A stretch of DNA of 64,000 bases, from positions 59,252,391 through 59,316,390 of the forward strand of contig NW_020312828.1 in NCBI RefSeq assembly GCF_003265705.1, written 5' to 3'. Positions 46,581 to 58,059 of the stretch are shown in pieces. Both the position numbers and the translations under genes were made by a program. The notes beneath the pieces were generated by a model, which worked only from the letters and a program-made list of their open reading frames with translations, did no database searches and was not told the origin of the DNA. The stretch is from Callorhinus ursinus. Lineage: Eukaryota; Chordata; Mammalia; Carnivora; Otariidae. The first letter of the stretch is position 1. The number at the start of each line of letters is the position of its first letter.

Positions 46581-49199
46581 CACATTTTCCATCCCTTACA
46601 TCGTACTGTCTTTAGATTAAGTTTAAAGAATTCTGGCAAAAATCAAGAATACACAAAGAGAAAAACATAACTATTAAATAGAGCTGCTATTTTCAGAATA
46701 CTGCTATAATTTGGATATTATCAACACTAACCCAAGATACAAAAAATTAATCATCCACATAGAAATGTGTTTTATACAATTAATTCTTATTTTCTTTAAT
46801 TAGATAAACTGTAAGATAGTATTAAAAAATGTTTATGTTCCAGATGTCTCTCCTAATACTGATAATATAGCAACAAACAAAATTCCACAAAGTATTTCAC
46901 AATATTATGTTGCTATCGGAGCTTTTAAAATACAAACTTGGAAAATAAAATGCATAAAGAGAGCAGAGGGAAACACATTTGTAAATAACCTGGAAACATG
47001 AAGAAAAGAGATCAAGCTGAAACTTAATATCCAGCTGTGTAAACACATTTAGATACTTTTTAAAAAAAATCTCAAATTGATGGTATTCACAAGGCCCGCC
47101 CAGTGCCAAATCGTATACTTCACATTAATTCTTCTGCGATTCCACATCCTTTCCACACTGCATCAGTCTAAACTGTCTATTTCAGATGGAACCACTCGAA
47201 TTCCATGAATGTTTTTGTTTAATCAAGTGAACACTGTAAACTGTTGTTCTTGGTCATACACTCTACTCTTAAATAAAAATAAGATTTTTGAAGATGGAAG
47301 ACTTGAGGTGCAGGTGCTAAATATTTGCAAATACTTTCATTACTCTCCGAGATCTGAATTACAAGTGGGGAAGCAGGGCCTTTATTAGTTTCAGTTCAGA
47401 AACGAGTGCTAAATTCCACTATTTGAAGGGAGACTAATTTTCTATCAAAAAAATAAAAATGACTAGGAGAGAGACTTCTCAGAAGATTTCTGGGACTTGT
47501 GACAGAACTTCTGGGAAGTCAGTAACCATTCTAGCCACACACTGAAATTCTTCTTCCAATTACATGAAATTAATGATAAGGAGAACCTACAGAGTGTGTG
47601 GCATTGCAGTAGGAGTTAACTTAAACCTTCATTTGCAACCTTCATAACTACATTGCCAATACCTATTTTGATGGAGCTGATCACAAGGCAAATTCACATC
47701 TGAGTCCTAACTGCCTTATGAATTCAACACCTCTCTCACCCCAACACCCTACTTCAGTCAAATGAATGCTAACCTATCAAATCCAGGAAAAAAAGTCTTA
47801 TTTATAAATTGCAATAACTTTATTTTGGACATTAATTAGTTGGCTTAGAACTACACTACTGAAGCTAAATATAGTTGAAGTCACAGTATGTACCTTCTAC
47901 AAATTCTGTGACTATCAAGCCTTTATTTTACCTGTTTATTATGGTATTCAGTCTAATATCTCACATTTTCCCGAATCTACTCATCCAGAATTGTAACTTC
48001 TTAAATTGACCAAAATTCAACTGCTTCCTTGTCATTTTTATGTCTGTGATCAGAGGCTAGGATGATTAGGTGAATGAACTTTTGGACATATGTATAGTGA
48101 ATACCTTTTTAAAATTCAATTTTAAAATCAAAGATGAAACTACATTTCTCCTAAACTGTGAAACCTTTTTAAATGCACCTTTAAGACTAATTTTAAGACT
48201 ATTATTTTACAAGAAGGATAGTGTTAATGAAATCTATTCATCTTCTGAAAGGCATAAAAACTATTTATTAAAATTTTTGAAGCCATATAAGAAAAAGAGT
48301 ACAAGAATCTTTGTAATGTGGGGTATTGATCAAATAAAATGTGTAAGTGTATGCCAACTCTAAGGGGCAGATGATTATTAAAAATAAAGTTAGCTGCATT
48401 TGCTTATCTACATATGAGATTTTGCCATATATTTCATATTGACACATACAAGTATCAAATTTCCCCCCAGACACTAGGTTTTGGAATATCCATTATTTTT
48501 TTTAATATATCTCATGTTGAGATACTTGGATCCATGTTTTTTAAAACATCTTTTCTTAAGAAATAGCTTTATAAAATAGGAAGCAAAATTCTTTACATTA
48601 AATATATCTAAGAGTAGTTATCAAAATAATTAAATTTAGTAGGCAAAAAAAAAGTCACCATACAAAACTTATATGTAAAATATCCCCAAAAAAGTGTATT
48701 ACCTTCACAACCAATTCAGGTATGTGTTATCAAGTGGGCCACTGGTGCTTAATCCCATAGTACCCACACTGAAACTTTGTGAAATGCATCTCAGCACTGT
48801 TGGCTTAGGGAATGGAAGGGGTAAGCATTCACCCAGCAGTTCCTATGATCCAATGGTCAAGGGTAATCATATAAGTTTCAAATCCACCAAACATATGGGT
48901 TGCTCAAGCATGCATAAAAGTTGGTTTTTAAAATCAAGTCCTGGGATTTTAGACACATAGTTGCATATATTTCAAAATGAGGTGATTTTAGTCCAGTAAT
49001 ATGGGTTAGACTAAGTAGATGATTATGTAAAGTCTTTCTAGCTATGATTCTGTAATGAATCTATACAAAATAATATAATTCCAATTATGATTCTGTAATT
49101 TTACAAAATTTTATACAAAATTTATTTATACAAAACAACGAACTTATTCAGTGGAATAAAGAAAATTCTAACTGGGCATTTTTGTCATTTACAGAACAA
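46581..49199. other. AT-rich, no gene recognised
   Basis: No supported coding exon, RNA gene or named repeat. The frames seen are short (up to 97 codons, 48,070-48,363) and lysine/asparagine-rich because of base composition. Confidence 0.4.
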
Positions 49200-49811
49200 G
49201 GAACACACTGACTGAACAAGACTGAACTCAAGAAGACATCACCAAGACAATAGTGTAGGGGACTCCAGCCTCCAACCCCCTGTGAAGATCAACAATTAGC
49301 TATCCATGAACAAAAACAGCTCTGGGATTGCTAAGGAGTCCCCTTAAGAAACTTCAACAACAGAGTGGAACAACAAACCTGAAAATAACCACCCAAAAAG
49401 GAATGCAAGAACAGCTTCATTTTACCTGCCTCATCCCCCACAGGCCAGCACTGCTTAGCAAAAAGAAGGCAATTCCCAGCTAGAGTTTCCCTCTCCCATA
49501 AGGGAGAGCAGGTGAAAAGACCCGCTTCCAAAGCCTTTCAGGCACTAAGTAAAGGACCTCCTTGGAGTTCAGCCCAACCAGACACCAGCAAAGCTGAGAC
49601 GTACAGTGACAGCTAGGAAGAAAGAAGAAGTTCAAAGGTTACCAATATCAGCGACACAGTGGGAGCGACCCAGGTTTGCAGTTACCTGCTCTACAGAGAA
49701 GCCCAGCAGCTTTCTCCTCTGAAGAAGCCAACCAGCGACCGCCTGCAGGTTCCACCTGATTTCGCCCCACAGGTTTTCAGGTTCTCAGACACCAGCCGCC
49801 TGCGTCCCCCA

Positions 49812-49859
49812 CTCCCAGCAGGCTCAGCAGCCCTCCTCCCAGCAGGCTCAGCAGCCCTC
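49812..49859 (+). repeat. Two tandem 24-bp units
   Basis: CTCCCAGCAGGCTCAGCAGC recurs with a period of 24 bp (starts 49,812 and 49,836). Confidence 0.9.
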
Positions 49860-50040
49860 ACACCCAGCTGGGGACCCACACACGCAGCCATCTCTGGCCT
49901 CTGCGGCTGCGCCAGTGCCGGATACTAGGCTTGACCTCCTGGCTGACCCCCAACACTGCGCGCATGCTCAGGACTATCCCCTCCAGCTGCGCGCGGCACG
50001 CCCTCGGACCAATCCCGAGCTGGGTGCGTGGGTGCGTGGG

Positions 50041-50069
50041 TGTGTGCATGTGTGTGTGTGTGTGTGTGT
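50041..50069 (+). repeat. (GT)n array 1
   Basis: GT-rich run with one CA interruption, within the GC-rich segment. Confidence 0.9.
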
Positions 50070-50084
50070 CCACTCCTGAGCTGG

Positions 50085-50085
<1 letters not shown>

Positions 50086-50122
<37 letters not shown>
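50086..50122 (+). repeat. (GT)n array 2
   Basis: About 18 GT units, separated from array 1 by 16 bp (CCACTCCTGAGCTGGC). Confidence 0.92.
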
Positions 50123-50126
<4 letters not shown>

Positions 50127-50442
50127 AGCCAGAGTGCACCCCAACAGCCGGTGCGCCCCCGCTGACCTATGGCTCACTTGGATGCAGCGCCTCTAGCTCT
50201 GTAACTGCATCCAGCAGCAAAAGTCCTGTCTCTGGCCTCCATAGTCCTGCACACGCTCGCTGGGGCTCCATCTGGATAGCCAGGGCTCCTGCAGCTGCTG
50301 GGGTACCCAAAGGTGGCCCTGGCCCTCGCTGCTGGCCCTTGTCCTTGCCACTACATGTGTGTCTGCAATAGGCCCCTCCCATCACTGTCGAGGTAAAATG
50401 AATAAACCCTTTAGATTTTCTAAAAAAAAAAAAAAAAAAAAA

Positions 50443-50957
50443 GTTTTATTGAAGCCCAAGTTAAAAACAGCTGCCTGGGATACACAATCTTCACAAAGAA
50501 GAGTGCTCTGGTAAGGGAACATTTGGTTAAGGGTTATATACAATTTTTACATAAAAAGTTACAAATTATTAGACAACATTGCAGACCTTACCTTCAGTTA
50601 CTCCTATATGCAGGGCTGTATGACTTTAATCTTATGGGAACCAGGGAAGTTTCTTATTTTTTCTTATCTTTTGTGTTCAAAAGTCCCCTTTGTGGTTATT
50701 TTTCTTTAATGCAACAGATGTACAATGTATGCTTGGGGCAGAAATAGAGCCCATGCTTTGAGGTTTTGCCCAGTCATTTTGACCTTGGTAAATGTTAAAG
50801 GATAGCTTCCCTGGGAGCCCAGGAGCAGGGCCTATAAACATTAAAAGTTGAAAATCTCCTTTATCACTACATAGACACCTGCAGGTGGCCCCCACAGCTG
50901 AGTGTGTGTACGACACCAGCTCGGGCCCACAATCGGGTGGGATTTATCTCTGAAATA
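50443..50957. other. Unrecognised sequence after the poly(A)
   Basis: Moderate GC, not low-complexity. Includes TTTTATTGAAGCCC at the left edge and ACACCTGCAGGTGGCCCCC near 50,876. It might be part of an old LTR or retroposon but no family was recognised. Confidence 0.3.
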
Positions 50958-51215
50958 AAAGGATGGCTCAACTCAATGCAAATCAATAAATGTGATATAC
51001 CACATTAATAGAATGAAAGACAACAATCACATGATCATTTCAATAGATTTAGAAAAAGCATTTGACAAAATTCCACATCCTTTTATGATAAAAACTCTCA
51101 ACAAATTCGCTATAGAAGGAACATACCTCAACATAATAAAGGTCATACATGACAAACCCACAGCTAACATCATAGTCAACAGTGAAAGTACTCAAAATCT
51201 GATTCTAAAAGCCTG
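50958..51215 (+). mobile_element. Old L1 (L1M-type) RT fragment
   Basis: Encodes [18 protein letters not shown] (RT palm motif with catalytic Asp) followed by [18 protein letters not shown], then [14 protein letters not shown]. Conserved L1 ORF2 sequence, with a stop at 51,214. Upstream and downstream L1 parts are absent. Confidence 0.85.
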
Positions 51216-52077
51216 AGTGAATAAACTTAGTAAAAACCAAACTATTGTGGTTCCTGCATAATTCCCTGTGAATTTTCAAGAGGAATGCATCTATTTCTTT
51301 TCTAATATAATAATAATACAAAATTTTAAATAGTGCTCTACACTTCTCCCCATCCTCCCCCATATTTTCCTGGGCATTTCACAGCACTTCTCATCTCTGG
51401 AACTAAATAGGATAACCTCCCCCATTGACCAACCTCCATCTCCTACTTCTACCTCAAGTTGTCTTTGAATACTAAGAACAGTTAGCAACTTATGAATCTT
51501 GCATTTTAACATTGCAGACTTTAGTACAAGTATATGTATAATTTTCTTCTTCCCATATCCATCTCTCCCTCCCCCCATGACTACCTTAGTAATGGGTTTG
51601 TTTCACATAATAGCAGGCTCAACTCCCGGAGGAGAGATACCCATTATACAACATCCCCAAACATTTTAGGAAGCAGAATAGGATAGTGAGCAAAATAATT
51701 AACCAGGAGTTTAGACAGCTGAATTGTGGCTCTGTTTCTGCCTGTAATTACATATTTGACTTTAGATAAGTCAACTGAACTTTTTAATATACCAGGACTT
51801 GTTCAACACTGATACAATGTCTCTCTATGAAACAATGGAGCTTTTATCTTTTAAAAGTTGCCTTTAGAAAGTGACAGGTAGATTGGTAGATCCCATTTTG
51901 CATTGATTTATTTTCCCCATGAAATTTATAATTAGCAATGACTAGAAAATCATATAGGAAATATTGAACATATATGACTCAGCTTGTTTTCTATGAAGCT
52001 ATTTAAATGCAAAAATATAAGTATGGGGAAAATGATTATGTAATTGCAAATTTTCTCAAAGTTGAAAATATTTGTTT
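51216..52077. other. No gene recognised
   Basis: AT-rich; no named repeat or exon supported. The 95-codon minus frame at 51,291-51,578 is anonymous. C-rich patches at 51,340-51,365 and 51,555-51,580. Confidence 0.4.
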
Positions 52078-52092
52078 AAAAATGCCTATTTT

Positions 52093-52297
52093 TGGGCGCC
52101 TGGGTGACTCAGATGGTTAAGTGTCTGCCTTCGGCTCAGGTCATGATCCTGAGGTCCTGGGATTGAGTCCCGCATAGGGCTCCCTGCTCCTTGCGGAGCC
52201 TGCTTCTCCCTCTGCCTCTCTCTCTCTCTCTGTCTCTCATGAATAAATAAATAAAATCTTTCAAAAAAAGCCCTAGAAATTAAAAAAAATAAAAATA
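52093..52297 (+). mobile_element. Can-SINE, full length, TSD
   Basis: Start GGGCGCCTGGGTGACTCAG, body GATCCTGAGGTCCTGGGATTGAG, CT-rich run, AATAAATAAATAAAATC and an unusually long compound tail in which GCCCTAGAAATT interrupts two A-rich runs. AAAAATGCCTATTTT at 52,078-52,092 is repeated exactly at 52,298-52,312. Confidence 0.95.
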
Positions 52298-52679
52298 AAA
52301 AATGCCTATTTTCTAATGAACTCTAGTTTGCCAATTTACAAAAGTAGTTTCATTTGCAAACTGGTAGATACAACGTGCTCAAAAGAAGAAAAAATTCTCA
52401 AGGGGGATTAAAATACAATGAAATTAATTTTTATGTCTAATATATTATTGAGTTTAAATGCCACTGGTTTTAAAACTACATGATAAATTCATCTTGCTGT
52501 TTTTAAGTTCAATTTTTTGTGCTATTTGTTTTTAAGTAATCTTTGCTAATTACATGACATCACAAAGTATTTTTAAATCCGTACATTTTTAAACTCATAT
52601 TTAACTTCTAAAAATATTCCCTGTGGTATAAGTTCCAAAAATAACTCAAACCGCTTTTCTACTTAAGTAAATGGATCTG

Positions 52680-52805
52680 TTATTCCATATGTTACCATAT
52701 AGGTGACAGAAATATAAAGATGAGTAAGATATAATGCCTGGTTTTAAGAAGCTTACTATCAAATGAGGGGAATATAGGCAAATAAACAATAAAATCCCAG
52801 AAGAC
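52680..52805 (-). mobile_element. L2 scrap, antisense
   Basis: ATGCCTGGTTTTAAGAAGCTTACTATC and GGCAAATAAACAATAAAATCCC resemble reversed L2. A second L2 starts right after, so two copies may be adjacent. Confidence 0.45.
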
Positions 52806-53261
52806 TACATTAATTTATTTAATAAGTGTTTATTAACCATTCAATATTTGCCAGCCACTGTTCCAAGTGCCAGGCAGATATCAGTAAACAACAACAAACA
52901 AACAAAACAACAAATATCTCCACCCTCATAGAGCTTACATTATTGTGGAGGGAGAGGAAAAACAAAAAAGTAAAATATACCATATGTCAAGTGTTGTTGA
53001 TAAATGGTGTAGAGGGGAGCAAAATAGAAAAGGGGGAAAGGAGTTTGATGATGGTCAGAGAGCACTGAAAGGGTCATATTTGAACAAAAACCTGAAATGG
53101 GCAAGAAGTTGGCAAAGGCTATCACCCTTAGGCAGAAGAATGCTGATTTAAAGAAAAGGTTGATGTGGCTGGAGTGGGTTGAGCAAAAGGGCAGATTAGC
53201 AAGAGATGAAGCCAGTGAAATAATGGGGAGGTCATAGCAAGGGTGTTAGTGATGATAAGTC
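52806..53261 (-). mobile_element. L2, antisense, left part
   Basis: TTATTTAATAAGTGTTTATTAACC, TTGCCAGCCACTGTTCCAAGTGCC, ACCCTCATAGAGCTTACATTATTG, CATATTTGAACAAAAACCTG and GCAAAGGCTATCACCCTTAGG follow L2 in reverse at length. It resumes after the LTR at about 53,803. Confidence 0.85.
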
Positions 53262-53802
53262 TATTAGTTATCTATTGCTGCATAAGCAAGTATTCCAAAA
53301 CTTAGCAGCTTAACACAATAAATACATATTATTTCACAAAGATTCTTTGGGGCAAAAATCCAGGAGTCATTTGGTTGGATGCCCTGTTTCAGATTGTCTC
53401 TGAAAGTTGCAGGGAGATGTCTGCTAGGGCTGCAGTCATCTGAAGGCTTGACTTGGACTGGAGGATCCATCTCCACTTTGGCTCACTCACATGCCTGGTA
53501 GCATTGCTGGCTGTTGTTGGAAGGTCTCAGTTCCTGACTAGGTGGACTTCTCCATAGGGATGCTGGAGTGTCCTCACAACATGGCAGCTAGCTTCCCTGG
53601 AGATAGAGAATGATCTAAGAGCGTGCAAGACAGAAGCCGCTGTGTCTTTTATGACTTATTCTCAGAAGTCACACAGTGTTATTTCTACAATGTCCTATTG
53701 GTTACATAAGCCAGGACTATTTAGCGAGAGAGGAAACTACATACGGGCATACATACCAGGAGACAAGAATCATTGGGGGCCATATGATAGACTGTTACCT
53801 CA
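53262..53802 (+). mobile_element. Solo MLT1-like LTR (ERVL-MaLR) inside L2
   Basis: Begins TTAGTTATCTATTGCTGCATAAG, contains GGGCTGCAGTCATCTGAAGGC, TTGGACTGGAGGATCCATC, TCCTCACAACATGGCAGC and GTCCTATTGGTTACATAAG, and ends with a GGGGGCCATATGATAGACTG segment. This is the order seen in MLT1-class LTRs of old mammalian endogenous retroviruses. No internal retroviral sequence is attached. It interrupts L2: GATGATAAGT before it joins AGGGAATTCAGATTTATTTTG after it. Confidence 0.8.
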
Positions 53803-54060
53803 GTAGGGAATTCAGATTTATTTTGAATGAGATGGGAAGTTACCAGAAGCTTGTGAGCATAGTATTGGCAGAACTTAAGTTTTAAAAGGATTACTACAGT
53901 TCCTAGGCTGAGAATGCACAGTAGTAGGACAGCACGGAACCTGGGAGGTCAGTTAAGTAGTTTTTACAATACCAACAAGATGGCAGTTCAACGGTGATGA
54001 GGATCAGAGGGTCAGAAATAATAAGACTCTGGGTGTAAAGAAGAGGAGAGTCAGAAAAGG
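53803..54060 (-). mobile_element. L2, antisense, right part
   Basis: TTTTGAATGAGATGGGAAG, TTAAGTTTTAAAAGGATTACTAC, GGGAGGTCAGTTAAGTAG and GATGGCAGTTCAACGGTG continue the L2 order broken by the MLT1-like LTR. Confidence 0.8.
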
Positions 54061-54744
54061 CCAACGCTAAGATGTGACTTTGGGAGAAAAACAGACTCTA
54101 AAGAATTTTGGAGTGAATTATTGTGTGCTAAGTGATGTAAAACCTCTTCAGCCTTTTTACAAATTCTTCAGTAAAATATTTAACTCTAGTGGCCTCTTGA
54201 TTTTTTTTTTTAATAATATGTTGATTTCTGCTCCAAGTCCAAGCAGGTCTTTTATGAGCAAAATGTCCCAGAGCCTTCCCTGGGTTCAGCCCACATCTGA
54301 GTTCATCTGTATCTGATGCCGAAAACATTTTCCTGTTTCCCAGTCTCTCTGTTTAGAAATTGGATTCCTTTTACCTTATTTCTTTTCCTGAATCCTTGAT
54401 TCCCAGTCCACATCTGTCTCCGTTTCCCCCTTGCCCCTCTCATGCTCCCAGACGGCCAGGCTCCTCCCCTTTCCTCACCTAACACCTTGGTATTCCTATT
54501 TCCTCCTCCTAAACTACCTACCCAATCCTCATCTACACGTTGTCCTAGTGAGGCCGTTTATAATTCAGTGTGGCTTTTTGGCTCCTTGTGAACTGCAAGC
54601 CTGCTCCTGTTTATATCCTAGAGGCAGATCTAGCTAAAGGAACTTAGAAGATATATGCTACTGGCTAGAATATTTTTACAGTAGTGCCATTATATTTTAT
54701 ATATCATCATTATTATATTGCTATTATCTATCATTATTATAGGT
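54061..54744. other. No gene recognised
   Basis: T run at 54,203-54,212 and AT-rich 54,680-54,740. Short frames on both strands at 54,303-54,637 are mutual shadows without recognised domains. Confidence 0.4.
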
Positions 54745-54960
54745 AAGATGTGTCGGGTTCTCACTATGTCATGCACGCTGTTAAATAATCTGAAGTATTC
54801 TGTCACTTAATGCTTAAGATGACTCTAGGAGCTTAGTATTAATAGTATTATTTATGCATAAGGAAACCAAAGCCCAGAGTGGTGGAGTAATTTGCCCAAA
54901 GTTACAAAGCAGATGCATATTCCAACCCAAGCGTGTTGATGCCAGACTACAATTAACCAC
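54745..54960 (-). mobile_element. MIR, antisense
   Basis: CACGCTGTTAAATAATCTG, TGCATAAGGAAACCAAAGCCC, GAGTGGTGGAGTAATTTGCCC and CAACCCAAGCGTGTTGATGCC are the reversed MIR landmarks. Confidence 0.7.
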
Positions 54961-56354
54961 TACCATATATTAATCCACATTTAGCCACCTTTTAGATTCA
55001 AAAATATTAATAAATAATGATATTTTTATTCAGATATAAAAATATAAAAACGTGCTTATGTTTTGCTTTGTTTTAATAAGGTACAAGAGAGAACAAACAA
55101 ATGGGATTGAGGAGACTTGGAATGTCATAAAAAGAATTTCTCAATAAATTGAAAACCAAGCTTACATATATCACTTTTGTGAGAAAATCCAAAAAGCTCA
55201 AACTTAACCACATGGGTAAAATGTAAAAAGTTAAAAACAGACATTCATAATTCAGGTTGTCAGCTTTCAAAAATTTCGTCTTAGACTGGGTATTGTAAAC
55301 TATACTATGATGTCTTGCAAGAGCATAAAAAAAGTTTTGATGGCCAGGGGAAAAGTAAAGTAACTTTGAGTATAGTCAGCAAAATCGGGAAAACTAAGAT
55401 CAGGAAAAAGAAGAAAAAAAAAGAGAGAGAGAGAGAGAGAAGGAAGAAGAGGAGGAGGAGTTTACCTAGAAGCTTTTAAGTTCAGGAAAGCCTGGGGAAA
55501 GTAGTTGTGGAAACATTATTAATAGTGACAAATTGACATCATTGATTATGAAATTAATGGAAATAGGAAGAGCCTGTCTCCAAGCTTTTATCCAAAGATT
55601 TGAAATGTTTTAAAAGAGTCCCATGGTCAATTCTTTACAAAGAGACTGATAAATTGAACATAATAAAAGCACAGCTTAAGACCCTGTCAGCCAACATTCT
55701 GGGATCATTATGTTCTCCCCGAAGGATGACCCCTCTACCATGCTAGAAGCCTAAAGGCTGACAGCCACAAAATATTACCCTGTCTCTAATGATCCCAAGG
55801 ATGATGTGACTCAGCTTCCAACCTACCTTCCCAGTGATTTCCTGTGTGAAGAGAAAGCTAACTTGGCAATAAATAACCCATTTGCCCATAGTCAGAGAGG
55901 ACTACTTGACAACCAAATGAATAGAGATTATTTTGAAAATAGAGGAAAAATTACCCTTCACCAAGAGAAGACTGATAAATGAGACGCTTACACTGGTCTC
56001 AGTTAACCATTTAAAAAATAGGAACAGCCTGGATAGATCAGTTGGTGGTTAGACGTAATCTCCAAACCATCTGTAGTGTCAGGTTCTGAAAAATCCATGA
56101 GGCACGGGAAAGCAAAAGGTAAAGAAGCATACATATGACACAACAGAAAAGCTGTTAGCAATAACTGCTCAGTTTTGTACTTTGGGATGATATGATTTCT
56201 CTTGGTTTTTCAATTCAGCATGAAACTGCTTAGCTAAATAAATACAGTTCAAAGAGCAAGATGTCTTTTTTTAGCCCAAGTTTAATCTCAGTTACATGTG
56301 ATAAAGGAAGAGTGGCAAAACCTGAAACTCAGGTTAACCCATTGTCACCTGTTA
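54961..56354. other. No gene recognised
   Basis: Apart from the purine tract listed separately, nothing was identified. 55,690-56,150 is non-simple and unrecognised. Confidence 0.4.
55403..55459 (+). repeat. Purine tract with (GA)n
   Basis: A continuous A/G run: AGGAAAAAGAAGAAAAAA, then about 12 GA units, then GGAAGAAGAGGAGGAGG. Capable of triplex (H-DNA) in principle. Confidence 0.9.
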
Positions 56355-56368
56355 TGAGATTCAGTCTT

Positions 56369-56556
56369 TTTTTTTTTTTTTTTTTTTAATTTGAGAGAGA
56401 GAATGAGATAGAGAGAGCATGAGAGGAGGGGAGGGTCAGAGGGAGAAGCAGACTCCCTGCTCAGCAGGGAGCCCAATGCGGGACTCGATCCCGGGACTCC
56501 AGGATCATGACCTGAGCTGAAGGCAGTCGCTTAACCAACTGAGCCACCCAGGCACC
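56369..56556 (-). mobile_element. Can-SINE, reverse, exact TSD
   Basis: A run of about 19 T, AATTTGAGAGAG, GGACTCGATCCCGGGACTCC and GAGCCACCCAGGCACC. TGAGATTCAGTCTT at 56,355-56,368 is repeated exactly at 56,557-56,570. Low divergence and a long A-tail indicate a recent insertion. CTGGAGTCCCGGG type. Confidence 0.96.
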
Positions 56557-56570
56557 TGAGATTCAGTCTT

Positions 56571-57289
56571 GAGAGACAATCCTTAAGCCACCTAGTCTGG
56601 AAGAGTAAGGTGGTTGGGGAAGCATTGGCTCAGAGGAACTCTTTTGAGGAAGGAGATAACCCAGTTTAGAACCCTGGAAGTCTATTGCTGATAAGCTTGA
56701 ACAATGAATATTTTGCAATTAAAAGTCAATTTAGTAAAATTCCAATTAGATTCTCATCTTTGGAACCAGATAGAATCTTCATTATAGACTTTCTGCATAG
56801 TAGTAGAGATATGAGTTTAATCTGTTTCCTATCTTTCAGATATCAAAATAGATTGTCTGACTGGAACTCTGAATATGTCTCTCAAAGATTTGACCTTCTG
56901 ACATGGAAGAGGAATACTCTATTCAATTGTATATGAGTAGCTACCTATTCTATATGAAAATCTCCATGATATTCTTGGAGAGATATAAAATATGAGTGTG
57001 TATTGAATTAAGGACATAATGACCACCATTATAGCAAAGGATTTTGTAATGAGGCACTGGTGAATAATATTATAATTTTTAGCAAAGATGATGAGAAACA
57101 TTATCTTTACAAATAATGCAAGGCAAGACAATGAGGATTGTTTAAAATTTTCCAACTCTGTGCCATCCAATCATTTTTCACATACATACACACACACACC
57201 ACCCAAATCCATGAATCAAGATGACTGGAAAGCAAAAATCTGAGCCTTTGGGCAAAGAGGATAGAGAGAAATGTTAAATGAAAATGTTA
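56571..57289. other. No gene recognised
   Basis: AT-rich; the 83-codon frames at 56,685 (plus) and 56,919 (minus) are not recognised. Short (CA)n near 57,181-57,200. Confidence 0.4.
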
Positions 57290-57945
57290 AAGAAAAAAGT
57301 TCTGACTCTTATACACTATTGATGAGAATATAAATTGGAATAGACTTTCTGAAGGGCAAATTGGCAGTATTTATGAAAATTTAAAATGTGCTTACTCCTT
57401 GACCCAATAATTCCATTTCTAGGATTCTAACCTAGAGAAATATTTCCAGGTGTACATAAAGGCACAGAAAATGTTCACTATGTATTGTTTATTAAGCAGA
57501 AAAACTGGCATCAAACTAATGTCTAGCAGTAGGGTAGTAGTTCAATTATGATAAATTCTAATCATAAAATACTGTGCAAAGATTTAAGAGAATGAGAAAG
57601 AGCTGTATGTTCTAATATTTGACTATCTCCAAGACACATTTTTAAATAGAAAAGGAATGGAAAAAGGAAAGGCAGAGATCAATATATAGATGGATATTAT
57701 AGTTTGATTAAAATCTATGTTTATCTTTACATGTATATTACATAGATATAAATACATTTACAAATGTATGTGAAAGCGTTCTTTCAGTGGTCCCCTCTAG
57801 AGAGCAAAGTGGGTGTTTAGGGGAGAGGAAAAGTAAGTTTTCATCTTTTTCATTTTATAAATGCCTACATTATTTAAATATTTTCAAAACAAGTATATAA
57901 AGATTATAAGGGGAAATATTTTAAAACAAAAATAAATAAATAGTA
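57290..57945 (+). mobile_element. Old L1 (L1M-type) 3' end
   Basis: ATACACTATTGATGAGAATATAAATTGG, GCAAATTGGCAGTATTTATG, TTGACCCAATAATTCC and AAAAACTGGCATCAAAC are degenerate forms of the L1 ORF2 C-terminal codons, followed by an old-type 3' UTR with CAGTGGTCCCCTCTAGAGAG and a TTTTCATCTTTTTCATTTTATAAAT ending in an A-rich tail. Confidence 0.8.
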
Positions 57946-58059
57946 TTATTGAAAAAGAAAACAAGATTTACTCAGGATAGACTAGAGTATGCAGTGATAC
58001 TCAATACCCAAAGCCCAGTGGTATATATCATGTGTCTATCACAGTGCAGAGGCAGAAAG

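Larger units (their letters stand above)
49200..50442 (+). other. GC-rich segment ending in AATAAA and poly(A)
   Basis: Base composition changes sharply here: 49,650-50,360 is GC-rich with many CpGs (for example CTGCGCGCGGCACGCCC), a CCAAT-like ACCAATCCC at about 50,008, two near-identical 24-bp units and two GT arrays. The first part (ACATCACCAAGACAATAGTG, GGGGACTCCAGCC) resembles the 5' UTR start of old L1 elements. The right end has AATAAA at 50,401-50,406 and 21 A from 50,422, spacing typical of a mature mRNA 3' end. The most economical reading is a retroposed transcript carrying L1 5' UTR-like or CpG-island sequence. No matching TSD was found and no parent gene recognised. Confidence 0.45.

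Noticed and set aside
49931..50371. 146-codon plus-strand frame in the GC-rich segment
   Set aside because: Much of it is Val-Cys repeats encoded by the GT arrays. High GC content makes long frames likely by chance; no domain is visible.
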